Positions 52,929 through 62,411 of a stretch of DNA of 64,000 nt are shown here, piece by piece. The DNA lies in contig SHZA01000004.1 in the NCBI GenBank assembly GCA_009692515.1, positions 1 through 64,000 on the forward strand, given 5' to 3'. Made by a program: the position numbers and the translations under genes. Below the pieces are notes generated by a model. It searched no databases. It was not told the DNA's origin and saw nothing but the letters and a program-made list of their open reading frames with translations. This DNA comes from Bdellovibrionales bacterium (GTDB lineage: Bacteria; Bdellovibrionota; FAC87; UBA2466). Positions within the stretch are counted from its first letter, which is position 1; every line of letters begins with the position of its first letter.

Positions 52929-53480
52929 CTATTTTTTTAGCTGGTTAACAATCACAATACTTGAAACCACCAAACCTAAAAGAGATGCGGTGAGTCCCAC
53001 CACCGATAAAGTATTTGGAGATACCGTGGGTTCTCTTGGAGCCACTAAAACGATATCATTAGTTTCTAAATTGATAGGCTTTCCATTGCCCCGATCCTCC
53101 ACAAGCTGTCTAAGATTAATATTAATGACTCGATCGATTTCACCACTTCTGCGTCTGATAGAGATGTCTTCCATATTAGCATCGGCTCTCGTTCCTCCAG
53201 CCAAAGCCAATAAACGCACAATGTCTGTCTGTTTGGGAATGTGATAGACCCCAGGTTTACCCACCGCGCCTAACAGATTAATAGATACCAGAATCTCCCC
53301 TTGATAAATTTCAGAGAAATACTCATCGGCCCTAGTGTAATTATAGCCCTTAGTTAGCCCATCCCCTAAAGCATTACCCCCCACAGCATGGGCGTAATCA
53401 AACGGAATGACACATCCCGCAGTGAAGTAGGTGCCTATAATAATCAGATTAAAGATGTGATGTTTTAATATTGGTTTCAT
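52929..53480 (-). CDS. SLBB-domain polysaccharide export protein without the usual PES domain
   Basis: A 183-residue envelope protein with an N-terminal signal (hydrophobic core ending FTAGC, a possible lipidation site). Residues about 58-140 form a SLBB domain (INLLGAVGKPGVYHIPKQTD, LLALAGGTRADANMEDI, then a strand and NLETNDIVLVAP). A hydrophobic helix at about 155-178 precedes a short basic end (NQLKK). The PES (Poly_export) domain that starts Wza is missing; only about 30 residues separate signal and SLBB. It is divergent from the Wzc-like kinase gene. Confidence 0.8.
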   Translation of the reverse strand: MKPILKHHIFNLIIIGTYFTAGCVIPFDYAHAVGGNALGDGLTKGYNYTRADEYFSEIYQGEILVSINLLGAVGKPGVYHIPKQTDIVRLLALAGGTRADANMEDISIRRRSGEIDRVININLRQLVEDRGNGKPINLETNDIVLVAPREPTVSPNTLSVVGLTASLLGLVVSSIVIVNQLKK

Positions 53481-53652
53481 AGTTTTCCTTCTAATACTCT
53501 GGGCTATTCTAAAGTTTTATAATGACCCCTTACGAGACCGAGTGACACATGGCTGTGTAACTCTGCTTTTAAAAACCACTTATTATTATTTTATCAACCT
53601 CACAAATTCTGTAAAGACTTTAGATTATTCAGCTCTTTTCCGAAAAGAGACT

Positions 53653-55986
53653 ATGAACTCTGAGAACTCTAACTTTCCCAACCCCTCCTTCCGGAATTCC
53701 CAGGTAGGCTATTCATCCGCTCAATCACCGATGGATATTCTTTTCTTTAATTTTCTGTCGCTTTTAAAAAGACATATTTTTGTAGTGCTTGTTCCCGTTC
53801 TAATCGCAGAGGCCATAGCCTGCTATTACTGTCTTGCTTTTATTTCGTATCAAGCGAGTTCACATACCATTATTCAAAAGGCGGATAATAGTTCTCTTCA
53901 AGCGATATCGGTGGATCTTGGCGCCTCCAGATCACAGCTTTTATCTCCGAACCTCAATAAAGATACCTATTTAGAAACCGTTCTACTTTATTTACGCTCC
54001 AGAGATTTCTTTGAGGAATCGGCTAAAAACATTATGGAAACCGAAGAGGGGCAAACACTGGTTTCGCCCCTAACTAAAAACGTTCCCTCCCTATCAAACT
54101 TAATTAGAACCCTTTTAAAAAAACCCTCGGTTAATAAAGAGACCAATAAAATGACTGTTGAAAGGTTAGCGGGCTTATTACAATCGGTAACAAAGGTAGA
54201 CAAAGGACCCATCTCTAGCTTTTATATTACAGTTACCACGAGCAATCCGAATCTATCTGTCAAAATTGCTGAAAACATATCGGCGCAAGCTATTTTACTA
54301 ACCACCCGCAGAGATCTAAAACAACTAGAGGATGGAAAAAGTTATATCGTTAGCAAACTTGATGAGATCACAGACTACTTAAGTGAAATTGAAAAAGAGA
54401 TGCTTGTGATAAGAAAACGGTCTTCCGGTCCTATTTCACAAAAAGGAATTACCGACCGGGTCTCCAGTTTTAATGGTCTAAAAACAGATCTGGAAGAGAA
54501 CCGACTTAAACTTGAGCAAAATGACAAATTAATTAAATCGATCACATCAAATATAAACTTACTTCGAAATAATTCCAAATCAAACAACCTAGACCTCCCC
54601 ACAATAGCCATTATTAATCGACAGCTAGTAGCCCTCGAGGCAAGAAGAAAAGGAATCTTAGCCGAGGGAACATCACCAGACTCTCCTCAAGCCATAGCCC
54701 TCGACGAGGAAATTGAAAAAACAAAAAAACAACTACCCCCAAACAATGACATTAAAAACAGACTTCAAAAAGATGATTCCTTAGAATTTCTGCAGGATAA
54801 TATTAATCCTGAAATAAGAATTTCTGAATTAAGAAAAGAAAATTGGTACCTCAGATCCAGAATTAATGCAGGTACCAAACTGCTTCTGACTGAAAAATTA
54901 TCGCAACAATTCCTACCGGAAGACGAACAAAAATACTATGCACTTAATAAGCGGTTGGAAATGAGATATCTATTATTTGGCGAACTCTCTAAACAGCTTT
55001 TTAATATCGATGTCAGTAGGATTTCAATTCAAAACAGGATCACCACAATTGAACGTCCATCCAAAGGACGAATTGTTAAAACCCCCTCTTTATTTCCAAC
55101 ACTACCTATGGCCCTTATTCTAAGCTTGGTTTTCGGATCGCTTCTTGCTACTTTAATCGAAAAGCATGATCCCACTATTATTAATCAAAAAGATTTTCCT
55201 GGATTAAATTATATTTCATTGGGAGGTATCCCTCTTCTTAAATCAACTAAGAGCTTAAGTTTACTTGCTCAAGAGAGCGCATCAAAATCATTACTGCTAA
55301 AACATAAGCTAGATCTACCGCAGACCATTCCCTTTAAGCGAATCAGAACTCGAATTCTCCAACTAGAAAAAAAGACACTTTTAAAATCCCAGGTCATTTC
55401 GATTCACAGTACCCATTCAGGTGATGGAAAAAGTTTTATTACAGGAAATTTAGCCGGTTCCATGGCTGCGCTAAATAAAAAGGTGTTGTTGATGGACATA
55501 GACCTGCGGAGAAAAGCTATTTCAAGAGAGTTTACAAAATCTCATAGTAAAGGGTTATCTACTTTCCTAGAGGAATTGAAGTTAACTAGCTACCAATCTC
55601 TCATTATCCCGAACATACAACCTAACTTAGACCTTTTTCCATCTGGACCCGCCATTCAAAAGTCTACTGAGCTTCTAAATTTACCAAAGTTTTCTGAACT
55701 CTTAAGTAAACTAAAAGAGTCCTATGATTTTATTTTTTTGGATAACCCTCCTTTCCTAGCCCTTCCCGATTCAGAGATTGTAGCTGGCCACTCCGACATC
55801 ATTATTATCGTAGCTAGCTCTCAAAAAACAAAGGTCCATGACCTAGGGATGATGCTGGATCAATTTTTACAATTTGGAGATAAGACGGTTTGTACAATTT
55901 TGAATCGTACCCCCGCAAGAAATCAGTTATACTATTACTATGGGACCTCAGAGAACGATAGCAATAGACGTGTCGGCGCGGCATGA
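53653..55986 (+). CDS. Polysaccharide co-polymerase with tyrosine kinase domain (Wzc-like)
   Basis: A 777-residue inner-membrane protein. I chose the ATG at 53653 (GAGA upstream); the frame extends to 53542 without support. Residues about 30-60 are the first membrane helix after FNFLSLLKRHIFVVLV, a Wzz-type periplasmic domain with long coiled coils follows (about 200-460), and the second helix lies near 480. The cytoplasmic BY-kinase has Walker A SGDGKSFITGNLA near 594, Walker A' VLLMDIDLRRK near 617 and Walker B DFIFLDNPP near 694. The C terminus has a run of four tyrosines (LYYYYG), the autophosphorylation cluster. It controls chain length and export of the EPS. Confidence 0.92.
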   Translation: MNSENSNFPNPSFRNSQVGYSSAQSPMDILFFNFLSLLKRHIFVVLVPVLIAEAIACYYCLAFISYQASSHTIIQKADNSSLQAISVDLGASRSQLLSPNLNKDTYLETVLLYLRSRDFFEESAKNIMETEEGQTLVSPLTKNVPSLSNLIRTLLKKPSVNKETNKMTVERLAGLLQSVTKVDKGPISSFYITVTTSNPNLSVKIAENISAQAILLTTRRDLKQLEDGKSYIVSKLDEITDYLSEIEKEMLVIRKRSSGPISQKGITDRVSSFNGLKTDLEENRLKLEQNDKLIKSITSNINLLRNNSKSNNLDLPTIAIINRQLVALEARRKGILAEGTSPDSPQAIALDEEIEKTKKQLPPNNDIKNRLQKDDSLEFLQDNINPEIRISELRKENWYLRSRINAGTKLLLTEKLSQQFLPEDEQKYYALNKRLEMRYLLFGELSKQLFNIDVSRISIQNRITTIERPSKGRIVKTPSLFPTLPMALILSLVFGSLLATLIEKHDPTIINQKDFPGLNYISLGGIPLLKSTKSLSLLAQESASKSLLLKHKLDLPQTIPFKRIRTRILQLEKKTLLKSQVISIHSTHSGDGKSFITGNLAGSMAALNKKVLLMDIDLRRKAISREFTKSHSKGLSTFLEELKLTSYQSLIIPNIQPNLDLFPSGPAIQKSTELLNLPKFSELLSKLKESYDFIFLDNPPFLALPDSEIVAGHSDIIIIVASSQKTKVHDLGMMLDQFLQFGDKTVCTILNRTPARNQLYYYYGTSENDSNRRVGAA

Positions 55987-57028
55987 GCTTACTGAAAAAG
56001 GTCCCTTAAAACCCGCCCCATCAATCGTAATCATTGGAGATTTTAAAGAAGAACATTTAGGCTGTCACCTACGAGAGGCCAGCGATAGATTAGAAATACC
56101 CTGCCAAGCTATTGAGACCAGTTTTGCTAAATCACAATTTTCGTTTCTCAACAAAATCGCCTGGCGAGCACTCAAAAAAAGAAGTTGGAATCAGGGGCGT
56201 TTTCAAAAACACATCACCGATTCTATAGATAAAAATAGTTCAAACCTATTGATTGTAACAGGTACCGCACCTGTAAATGCCGCCACCCTTGTCCATTTAA
56301 AATCAAACAGCTTTAAAACCTGTATGTTTGTCACCGATGACCCTTGGAATAAAGAGCATGCCAGAGAGTGGGTGTTCCAGTCGCTTGAGAAATATGATCT
56401 ATTATTAACACCGAGAAGAGCTAATCTAAAACAGTTAGAAACCCTTTCTGGAAAACCTGTTTTCTATCTTCCATTTGCCTATAATCCTGCTCTGCATTTT
56501 GAAGAGAAATCACTCTCACTAATAGACCACAATAAATATCGATCCGATGTCATGTTTTTTGGTGGCGCGGATAGGGATCGCCTTCCTTATATCAAAACTT
56601 TAATACGTGCAGGGTTCAATGTGAAACTTTACGGAGGGTACTGGGATCGTTATCCAGAAACCAAAGGCTTGACCCTAGGAATTGTTCCCACTGCCACGCT
56701 TAGAAAAGCTATTAAGGCCTCAAAAGTAGTTCTTAATTTAGTACGTCGAAGTAATCGAGATGGTCATGTCATGAGAAGCTATGAAATTCCAGCCATGGGG
56801 GGTTGTATGCTCACAGAAGAAACTGAGGAGCATCGAGAAATTTTCGGGCAAACCACCGTTCCTTTTTTTAACACTCCAGATGAGATGGTCGACCAAATAA
56901 AACTTCTCATCGACTCACCCACTCTTCGAACTAGGTTTTCTACTGCAGCTAAAATAAAAATCACTCATGGTGGAAATACCTATCGAGACCGACTTCACCT
57001 TGTTTTACAGCAACTCCAAGCCCTCTAA
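55940..57028 (+). CDS. CgeB-like glycosyltransferase
   Basis: A 362-residue GT-B protein. The first half (VIIGDFKEEHLGCHLREA ... VTDDPWNKEHAREW) and second half (DVMFFGGADRDRLPYIKTL ... SYEIPAMGGCMLTEETEEH ... VPFFNTPDEMVDQI) match the CgeB / glycosyl-transferases-group-1-like proteins. The conserved E-I-P-A-x-G-G and F-x-T-x-D-E positions are present. The start at 55940 lies inside the tyrosine-cluster codons of the kinase gene, a 47-base overlap in another frame. A later start is possible, as no ribosome site is obvious. It probably adds a sugar to the EPS unit. Confidence 0.78.
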   Translation: MGPQRTIAIDVSARHELTEKGPLKPAPSIVIIGDFKEEHLGCHLREASDRLEIPCQAIETSFAKSQFSFLNKIAWRALKKRSWNQGRFQKHITDSIDKNSSNLLIVTGTAPVNAATLVHLKSNSFKTCMFVTDDPWNKEHAREWVFQSLEKYDLLLTPRRANLKQLETLSGKPVFYLPFAYNPALHFEEKSLSLIDHNKYRSDVMFFGGADRDRLPYIKTLIRAGFNVKLYGGYWDRYPETKGLTLGIVPTATLRKAIKASKVVLNLVRRSNRDGHVMRSYEIPAMGGCMLTEETEEHREIFGQTTVPFFNTPDEMVDQIKLLIDSPTLRTRFSTAAKIKITHGGNTYRDRLHLVLQQLQAL

Positions 57029-57165
57029 TAGCGCGTCATTAAAGCAACCTACCTTGTCCTATCTCTGTACTTATTTACAGCCCCATTCTTTTTTCTGCTG
57101 TATTTCCATTTGAATAAAACCGATAATATAAGGAGATTCCATACCTTTTTCTTCTTACTTAATCT

Positions 57166-59322
57166 ATGAAACAACTCCTTCATACCTTAAACACTGGAAA
57201 GCTAGAGCTCATTGAAACCCCCATTCCAGGTGTTAAGGCTGGCCATCTTTTAATTCAAACCTATGCCTCGATCATCTCAAAAGGCACAGAGAAAAGTTTA
57301 TTAGCGTTTGGAAGGGCCTCTCTACTTAAAAAGGCTCAACTACAACCGGATAAAGTAGCTGAGGTGATAGCTAAATTGAGAACAGATGGAGTTGCCTCTA
57401 CCTTTTTTGCCATTCGAAACAAACTTCAAAAACCCAGTTCCCTGGGCTACGCTCAAAGTGGTGTTATCCTCAAGGTGGGAGCCCATGTTTTTGGTTTTTC
57501 TGTCGGCGATCGTGTGATTTCAAATGGACCTCACAGTGAGATAGTTTCTGTTCCTGCAAATCTTTGCGTAAAAATTGATCCTACTAATCCTATCTCATTT
57601 GAGGAGGCGGCGTTCACTCCGATTGCCTCCATTGCTCTACAAAGTATTAGATTATTAAATCCAACTTTAGGAGAGACCATTGCGGTTCAAGGACTAGGGC
57701 TGATTGGCTTAATCAGCGTTCAATTATTACGGGCTCAGGGCTGTCGAGTGATAGGTATCGATTACGACGGTGAAAAGTTAAAACTGGCTAAATCTTTTGG
57801 TGCTGAAGTTCATTCACTCAGTGAGAATCCCAATCCCATCGATCATGCCCTTACCTTTTCTAAAGACCAGGGTGTGGATGGAGTTATTATTGCGGCCTCT
57901 ACACCCTCTTCAGATCCGATTCACTATGCGGCTCAAATGAGTCGTAAACGGGGAAGAATCATATTGGTGGGTTCTACCGGAACGCAACTCCGACGCACAG
58001 ACTTTTATGAAAAAGAACTTTCCTTTCAGGTTTCTTGCTCCTATGGACCAGGTCGCTATGAAACTAACTATGAGCAGAAGGGCTTAGATTATCCAATCGG
58101 GTTTGTGCGGTGGACAGAAAAAAGAAATATGGAGGCCATACTCCTTCTACTGCAAGAGAAAAAAATATCCTTTAGGCCGCTGATTTCTCACCGTTTTCCA
58201 TTTACAGAATCTCTTCATGCTTACGATCTTTTTAACAAACACACAGTCTCTACCGGAATTATTTTAAGCTACCCAGTAGGTTGCCATAATATTTTAAGGA
58301 CTCCCGCTCCCCGTCGCCTCTACTCAGTTAATCACAAACCGGTGCTTAATGGGCTTGGAGTGATCGGTGCCGGCAATCACACGAATCAAACTATCTTACC
58401 CCTGCTAAAAAAACTGGGAGTGGGTATCGATAGTATCAGCTCTCAAAATGGGCTCTCTGCTGCGGTCGCGGCAAAAAAATATCATATTGCACAAACCGTA
58501 AGTGATGCCGACTCCATAATAACCAATCCTAAAATTAACACCTTAATTATTGCCACGCGACATGACTCCCATGCTGCGCTTGTGATTAAAGCTATTACTC
58601 ATCAGAAACATATTTTCATAGAAAAACCTCTTGCGATTACCCTAGATGAATTAAAACAGATCGAGCAGGCCTTAACCGACTCCCTTTTCTCTAAAGTGCT
58701 GTGGGTGGGTTTTAATCGTCGATATTCTGTATTGAGTCAAAAATTAAAATCGCTTTTTTCAGGTACAAAAGACCCCAAGCAAATGGTCTACACCGTCAAT
58801 GCGCTTTCATTACCTAAATCTCATTGGGTTCACGACTCTGCTCAGGGGGGTGGGCGGCTAGTGGGAGAGCTTTGTCACTTCATTGATTTATTAAGATATT
58901 TTGCAGGCTGTGCCATCACCAGTTTTACCGTCTCAAAAGTCGCTAGTGAACTAATAGACCAAACAAATAGTGTTACCGTAACGCTATCATTTGAGGATGG
59001 ATCTCTGGGAACTCTTATTTACACCACACTCGGAAATCGAATTTTTCCAAAAGAAAGAATTGAAGTGTTTGCGGGAAATAAGGTCGCTGTGATCGATAAT
59101 TTCAGAAGTTTAAAGGGCTATGGTTTTACGAACTTTAAAAAGAAAACACTTTGGGTTCAAGACAAGGGACACAAAGAATGTTTATCCCAATTTCTAAAGG
59201 CAACTTCAATCTCACAGGCCTTACCCGAGAGTTGGAAAGAAATTTTAGAGGTTAGTAAAATAGCGGTTGAAATACAGGGGTCTGAACCTCAAAAAAATAT
59301 ACGCACCCCACAAGTGGCTTAA
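57166..59322 (+). CDS. Two-domain oxidoreductase: alcohol-dehydrogenase-like plus Gfo/Idh/MocA-like
   Basis: A 718-residue fusion. Residues about 1-370 are a medium-chain dehydrogenase: ETPIPGVKAGHLLIQ, the NAD-binding GETIAVQGLGLIGLISVQLLRA near 172 (quoted in parts: VQGLGLIGLI, SVQLLRAQGC) and GVDGVIIAAS. The catalytic-zinc pattern is not typical. Residues about 395-710 are a Gfo/Idh/MocA oxidoreductase: GLGVIGAGNH near 404, IATRHDSHAALV near 467, FIEKPLAIT near 487 and GELCHFIDLLRY near 566. This bi-domain family is known from polysaccharide loci next to heparinase-like proteins. It probably oxidises and reduces a nucleotide sugar or sugar acid; the reaction is unproven. Confidence 0.88.
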   Translation: MKQLLHTLNTGKLELIETPIPGVKAGHLLIQTYASIISKGTEKSLLAFGRASLLKKAQLQPDKVAEVIAKLRTDGVASTFFAIRNKLQKPSSLGYAQSGVILKVGAHVFGFSVGDRVISNGPHSEIVSVPANLCVKIDPTNPISFEEAAFTPIASIALQSIRLLNPTLGETIAVQGLGLIGLISVQLLRAQGCRVIGIDYDGEKLKLAKSFGAEVHSLSENPNPIDHALTFSKDQGVDGVIIAASTPSSDPIHYAAQMSRKRGRIILVGSTGTQLRRTDFYEKELSFQVSCSYGPGRYETNYEQKGLDYPIGFVRWTEKRNMEAILLLLQEKKISFRPLISHRFPFTESLHAYDLFNKHTVSTGIILSYPVGCHNILRTPAPRRLYSVNHKPVLNGLGVIGAGNHTNQTILPLLKKLGVGIDSISSQNGLSAAVAAKKYHIAQTVSDADSIITNPKINTLIIATRHDSHAALVIKAITHQKHIFIEKPLAITLDELKQIEQALTDSLFSKVLWVGFNRRYSVLSQKLKSLFSGTKDPKQMVYTVNALSLPKSHWVHDSAQGGGRLVGELCHFIDLLRYFAGCAITSFTVSKVASELIDQTNSVTVTLSFEDGSLGTLIYTTLGNRIFPKERIEVFAGNKVAVIDNFRSLKGYGFTNFKKKTLWVQDKGHKECLSQFLKATSISQALPESWKEILEVSKIAVEIQGSEPQKNIRTPQVA

Positions 59323-59329
59323 TTACTCC

Positions 59330-61117
59330 ATGATGGCTTCATCTATTTTCCAGTTTTGTAAACACGCCTATTTTCTTCTTCGCTTTCATCTACTTGAGCA
59401 ATTTTTTTTTAGAGCCCTCATTAGATTTACCACGCCATTTAAATATCAGTCGCATCTAAAACTACAAAGAGCAAGGCTAGTGGCAATCTATTCCACAAGA
59501 AAAACCATCCCTTCATTAATTGATTACACAAAAAAAATCATTCCCTTAACACTCAGTAATTCTAAATTTTCACTCATACCCTTAAATGATCTCATAGCGA
59601 TACCAAACTCTAGGCTTGCAGAATTTGAATTTCATTCCCATCGTAATGTTTTAAAGGAGCCAGATTTTTTATTGTCCTGGAGGTTTATTCTCGATTGGAT
59701 ACAACAATATCCTTTCTCTACTAGTAGAAGTTATCAAGTCAGCTGGCACCCTTACGTTATTTCTAAAAGAGTTCAGCACTGGCTTGCCCTGTGGGTACTA
59801 TCGCCTCCTCCAGAAAAAGATAGGCAGAATATTTTACAATCACTTTTTTTTCAGATCTCCTGGTTAGAGGCGAATTTAGAAAGAGATATCAAGGGAAACC
59901 ATTTATGGGAAAATGCGCAGGCCCTAATTTTGGGAGGGGCTTTTTTTGAGGGTGCCGCGGCGGATAGATGGTTGAAAAATGGAATCGTCCTGATTAAAAG
60001 GTGTTTCAAGAAACAATTACTTCCGTGGGGGGAACATTTTGAAAGGTCTCCCAGTTATCACTTCGAACTCACCCATGGACTTTCTTTTTTGATTCCTTGG
60101 CTAGAAAAAATAGAAAGCCATCAGCTTGATGCGGACGATATAAAAGAACGAGCAAAAAAAATGCTTAACTTTGCCAGTGAAATTTCACATCCCAATGGTC
60201 TTCTACCTTTTTTTAATGACTCCTGGAAAATGGAGGCGCCACACTCTGAGCATTTTTTACAAAGTTGGATCGGTGATTATTTCATCTCTCGACAAAGGGA
60301 TCTTTTTCTTATTTTCGATTCTGGAAACTTGGGACCCGATGCCCTTCCTGCTCACTCTCATTGCGACCTGCTCACCTTTGAAATGTCTGTAGGGGACAGG
60401 CCTCTCTTTATTAATAGTGGCACCTTTTCTTATCAAGGCGTTAAGAGGGACCTCTATCGTAGCTCGCCGGCCCATAATGTGCTGGTGCTGAACAGAAAAA
60501 ACTCGGCCGATATCTGGTCAAATTTTAGAATGGGAAGACGGGGACATGTCTTAAACCGAGAAAAGCTAAAAACGGCCCATGGCGTGTGGACATGGGCATC
60601 TCATAACGGCTATTCTTTTCTTGGCGGTGCCACTGTGATCAGAGGCTGGTTTATTGCTACGACTCCGTCATTTGTCTGCTCTTTTCATTGCGTAACACCT
60701 TCCAAGAAAATTAATCACTTACAGGAATTTATTCATCTAGATCCTGAAGTAGAGATCTTAAAAACAATAGAGCCACCATCCCCTGAAATTTTGAATCGAA
60801 GTTTACTATTAAAAACGGGATCACTACATTCCCATTTCGGCACCTTGGGTGCTTCGCATCAATTCACCCTTGAAAAGACAATGTTTTCGCCCCACTTCAA
60901 TGCAGAAATTCCTAATAAAACTATTTCAATCTTGTCTAACGCCCACAAAAGGCCCCTAGGCAGCTCAGAGCCTCTTTACCTAGCAACAGCCTGGTATTTG
61001 ACCCTGCAAAATAATTTTTTAAACATCTCTTTAGAACTCAATGAAAAAACTATAAAATTAAGTTGGGAATATCAAAACCAACTATTGTCGACCGAACTTC
61101 AGATTTCAATTCCATGA
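59330..61117 (+). CDS. Heparinase II/III-like polysaccharide lyase-family protein
   Basis: A 595-residue protein from the ATG at 59330, seven bases after the upstream stop; the longer frame overlaps the previous gene. The N-terminal toroid is all helical (about 90-310, with LWENAQALILGGAFFEG and SYHFELTHGLSFLIPWL); the central-to-C-terminal beta-sandwich has LPAHSHCDLLTFEMS near 342 and HNVLVLNRKNSADIW near 382. The H-S-H-C-D and A-H-N patterns are typical of this family. No signal peptide is obvious. It sits in the EPS locus after the two-domain oxidoreductase, a common pair. The role may be trimming of the polymer or uronate epimerisation. Confidence 0.85.
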   Translation: MMASSIFQFCKHAYFLLRFHLLEQFFFRALIRFTTPFKYQSHLKLQRARLVAIYSTRKTIPSLIDYTKKIIPLTLSNSKFSLIPLNDLIAIPNSRLAEFEFHSHRNVLKEPDFLLSWRFILDWIQQYPFSTSRSYQVSWHPYVISKRVQHWLALWVLSPPPEKDRQNILQSLFFQISWLEANLERDIKGNHLWENAQALILGGAFFEGAAADRWLKNGIVLIKRCFKKQLLPWGEHFERSPSYHFELTHGLSFLIPWLEKIESHQLDADDIKERAKKMLNFASEISHPNGLLPFFNDSWKMEAPHSEHFLQSWIGDYFISRQRDLFLIFDSGNLGPDALPAHSHCDLLTFEMSVGDRPLFINSGTFSYQGVKRDLYRSSPAHNVLVLNRKNSADIWSNFRMGRRGHVLNREKLKTAHGVWTWASHNGYSFLGGATVIRGWFIATTPSFVCSFHCVTPSKKINHLQEFIHLDPEVEILKTIEPPSPEILNRSLLLKTGSLHSHFGTLGASHQFTLEKTMFSPHFNAEIPNKTISILSNAHKRPLGSSEPLYLATAWYLTLQNNFLNISLELNEKTIKLSWEYQNQLLSTELQISIP

Positions 61118-62364
61118 AAATACTTTACCTTTATCAGCACTTTGTACTTCCCGAAAAAAGTGGAATCACTCGTACCTTTGAATTTGCGAGAAGATTGGTC
61201 GCTATGGGACATGAGATTCATTTGATTGCTTCCGATGAAGATTTAAATAATCGCCACTCAAAACCCTATATTCAAATAGTTAATGGAATTCATATTCACC
61301 TATTGCCCATCCCTTATCATAACTCCATGGGGTTCTTTAAAAGGATCTTAGCCTTTATGAAATATATTTGGGGGGCCATTCGGTGTGGAGGTCATTTAGA
61401 TTATGATCTCGTTTATGCCTCTAGTCCTCCTCTTACGACCACTCTCGCAGCTATATTTTTAGCGCGAAAAAAAAGAGTACCCTTGGTACTTGAGGTGAGA
61501 GACCTCTGGCCAGATCTCCCCATAGCTTTTAGAGTCTTGAGAGACCCCTTTTCGATAATGTTAACCAAAGCCATTGAGCGATTAGCCTATGATAGCTCGG
61601 CTCATGTGATAGCTCTCTCACCAGGAATTAAGCGAGCCATTACTGCAAGGGGAGTGAAGTCTGAAAATATTTCGGTTATTCCGAATAGCTGTGACATTCA
61701 ATCTTTTAATCTATGTAAAGATATCAAGCCCTCTTTTCCTGAAATTATTGATAAAGAGGATTTGATGGTTCTATATACAGGCACCTTGGGAATCGCAAAT
61801 GGGGTCTCTTATATCTGTTCTTTAGCCAAGCAAACGATTCACTCCCACCCTCACATTAAATTTGTGGTAGTGGGAGATGGAAAGGAAAAAAGTTTAATTC
61901 TTAATCTAGCGGCACAGTACCAGGTCTTAGGAAATAACTTCTTTTTGTTAGACCCGGTTTCCAAAAACGAGATCCCCATTTTTTATCATCGAGCATCGCT
62001 AATACTAAATACGCTCATTAACAAAAAAGAGCTCTGGAATGCCTCTCCGAATAAATTTTTTGACGCTCTTGCGGCGGGTAGGCCCATCGCTATTAATTTT
62101 AGAGGATGGCTCGCCGATCTTATTTTAGAAAAACAAATTGGATTGGTACTAGATCCCTTAGATTCTGAAAAAGCGGCCTTGCAGATAGTGGAAGCCTTAT
62201 CACTTCCCTTTTGGGTGGAAAATAGGGGTCGCAGCGCTTTGAAATTAGGAACTTCACATTTTGATAGAGAATTTTTAGCACAGCAACTAAACGAAATTCT
62301 GAATAAGGTAGGTGGAGGGGTCGATAGGAATCGTAATATCTCGGTTGCGGAAAAAATGGGTTAA
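61114..62364 (+). CDS. Glycosyltransferase family 4, WbuB-like
   Basis: A 416-residue GT-B enzyme. The ATG at 61114 overlaps the previous stop (ATGA). It shows LYQHFVLPEKSGITRTFEFA near 5, EVRDLWPDLPIAF near 129 and the donor-site block NASPNKFFDALAAGRPIAIN near 308, in which the glutamate of E-x7-E is replaced by the S-P-N-K-x-x-(D/E) type typical of WbuB-like fucosamine transferases. It is the last gene of the EPS run; after it the strand changes. Confidence 0.87.
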   Translation: MKILYLYQHFVLPEKSGITRTFEFARRLVAMGHEIHLIASDEDLNNRHSKPYIQIVNGIHIHLLPIPYHNSMGFFKRILAFMKYIWGAIRCGGHLDYDLVYASSPPLTTTLAAIFLARKKRVPLVLEVRDLWPDLPIAFRVLRDPFSIMLTKAIERLAYDSSAHVIALSPGIKRAITARGVKSENISVIPNSCDIQSFNLCKDIKPSFPEIIDKEDLMVLYTGTLGIANGVSYICSLAKQTIHSHPHIKFVVVGDGKEKSLILNLAAQYQVLGNNFFLLDPVSKNEIPIFYHRASLILNTLINKKELWNASPNKFFDALAAGRPIAINFRGWLADLILEKQIGLVLDPLDSEKAALQIVEALSLPFWVENRGRSALKLGTSHFDREFLAQQLNEILNKVGGGVDRNRNISVAEKMG

Positions 62365-62411
62365 TAGCTATCGAGATAATTCAGGGAGAGAATAAAAACT
62401 CACTCACGGTG

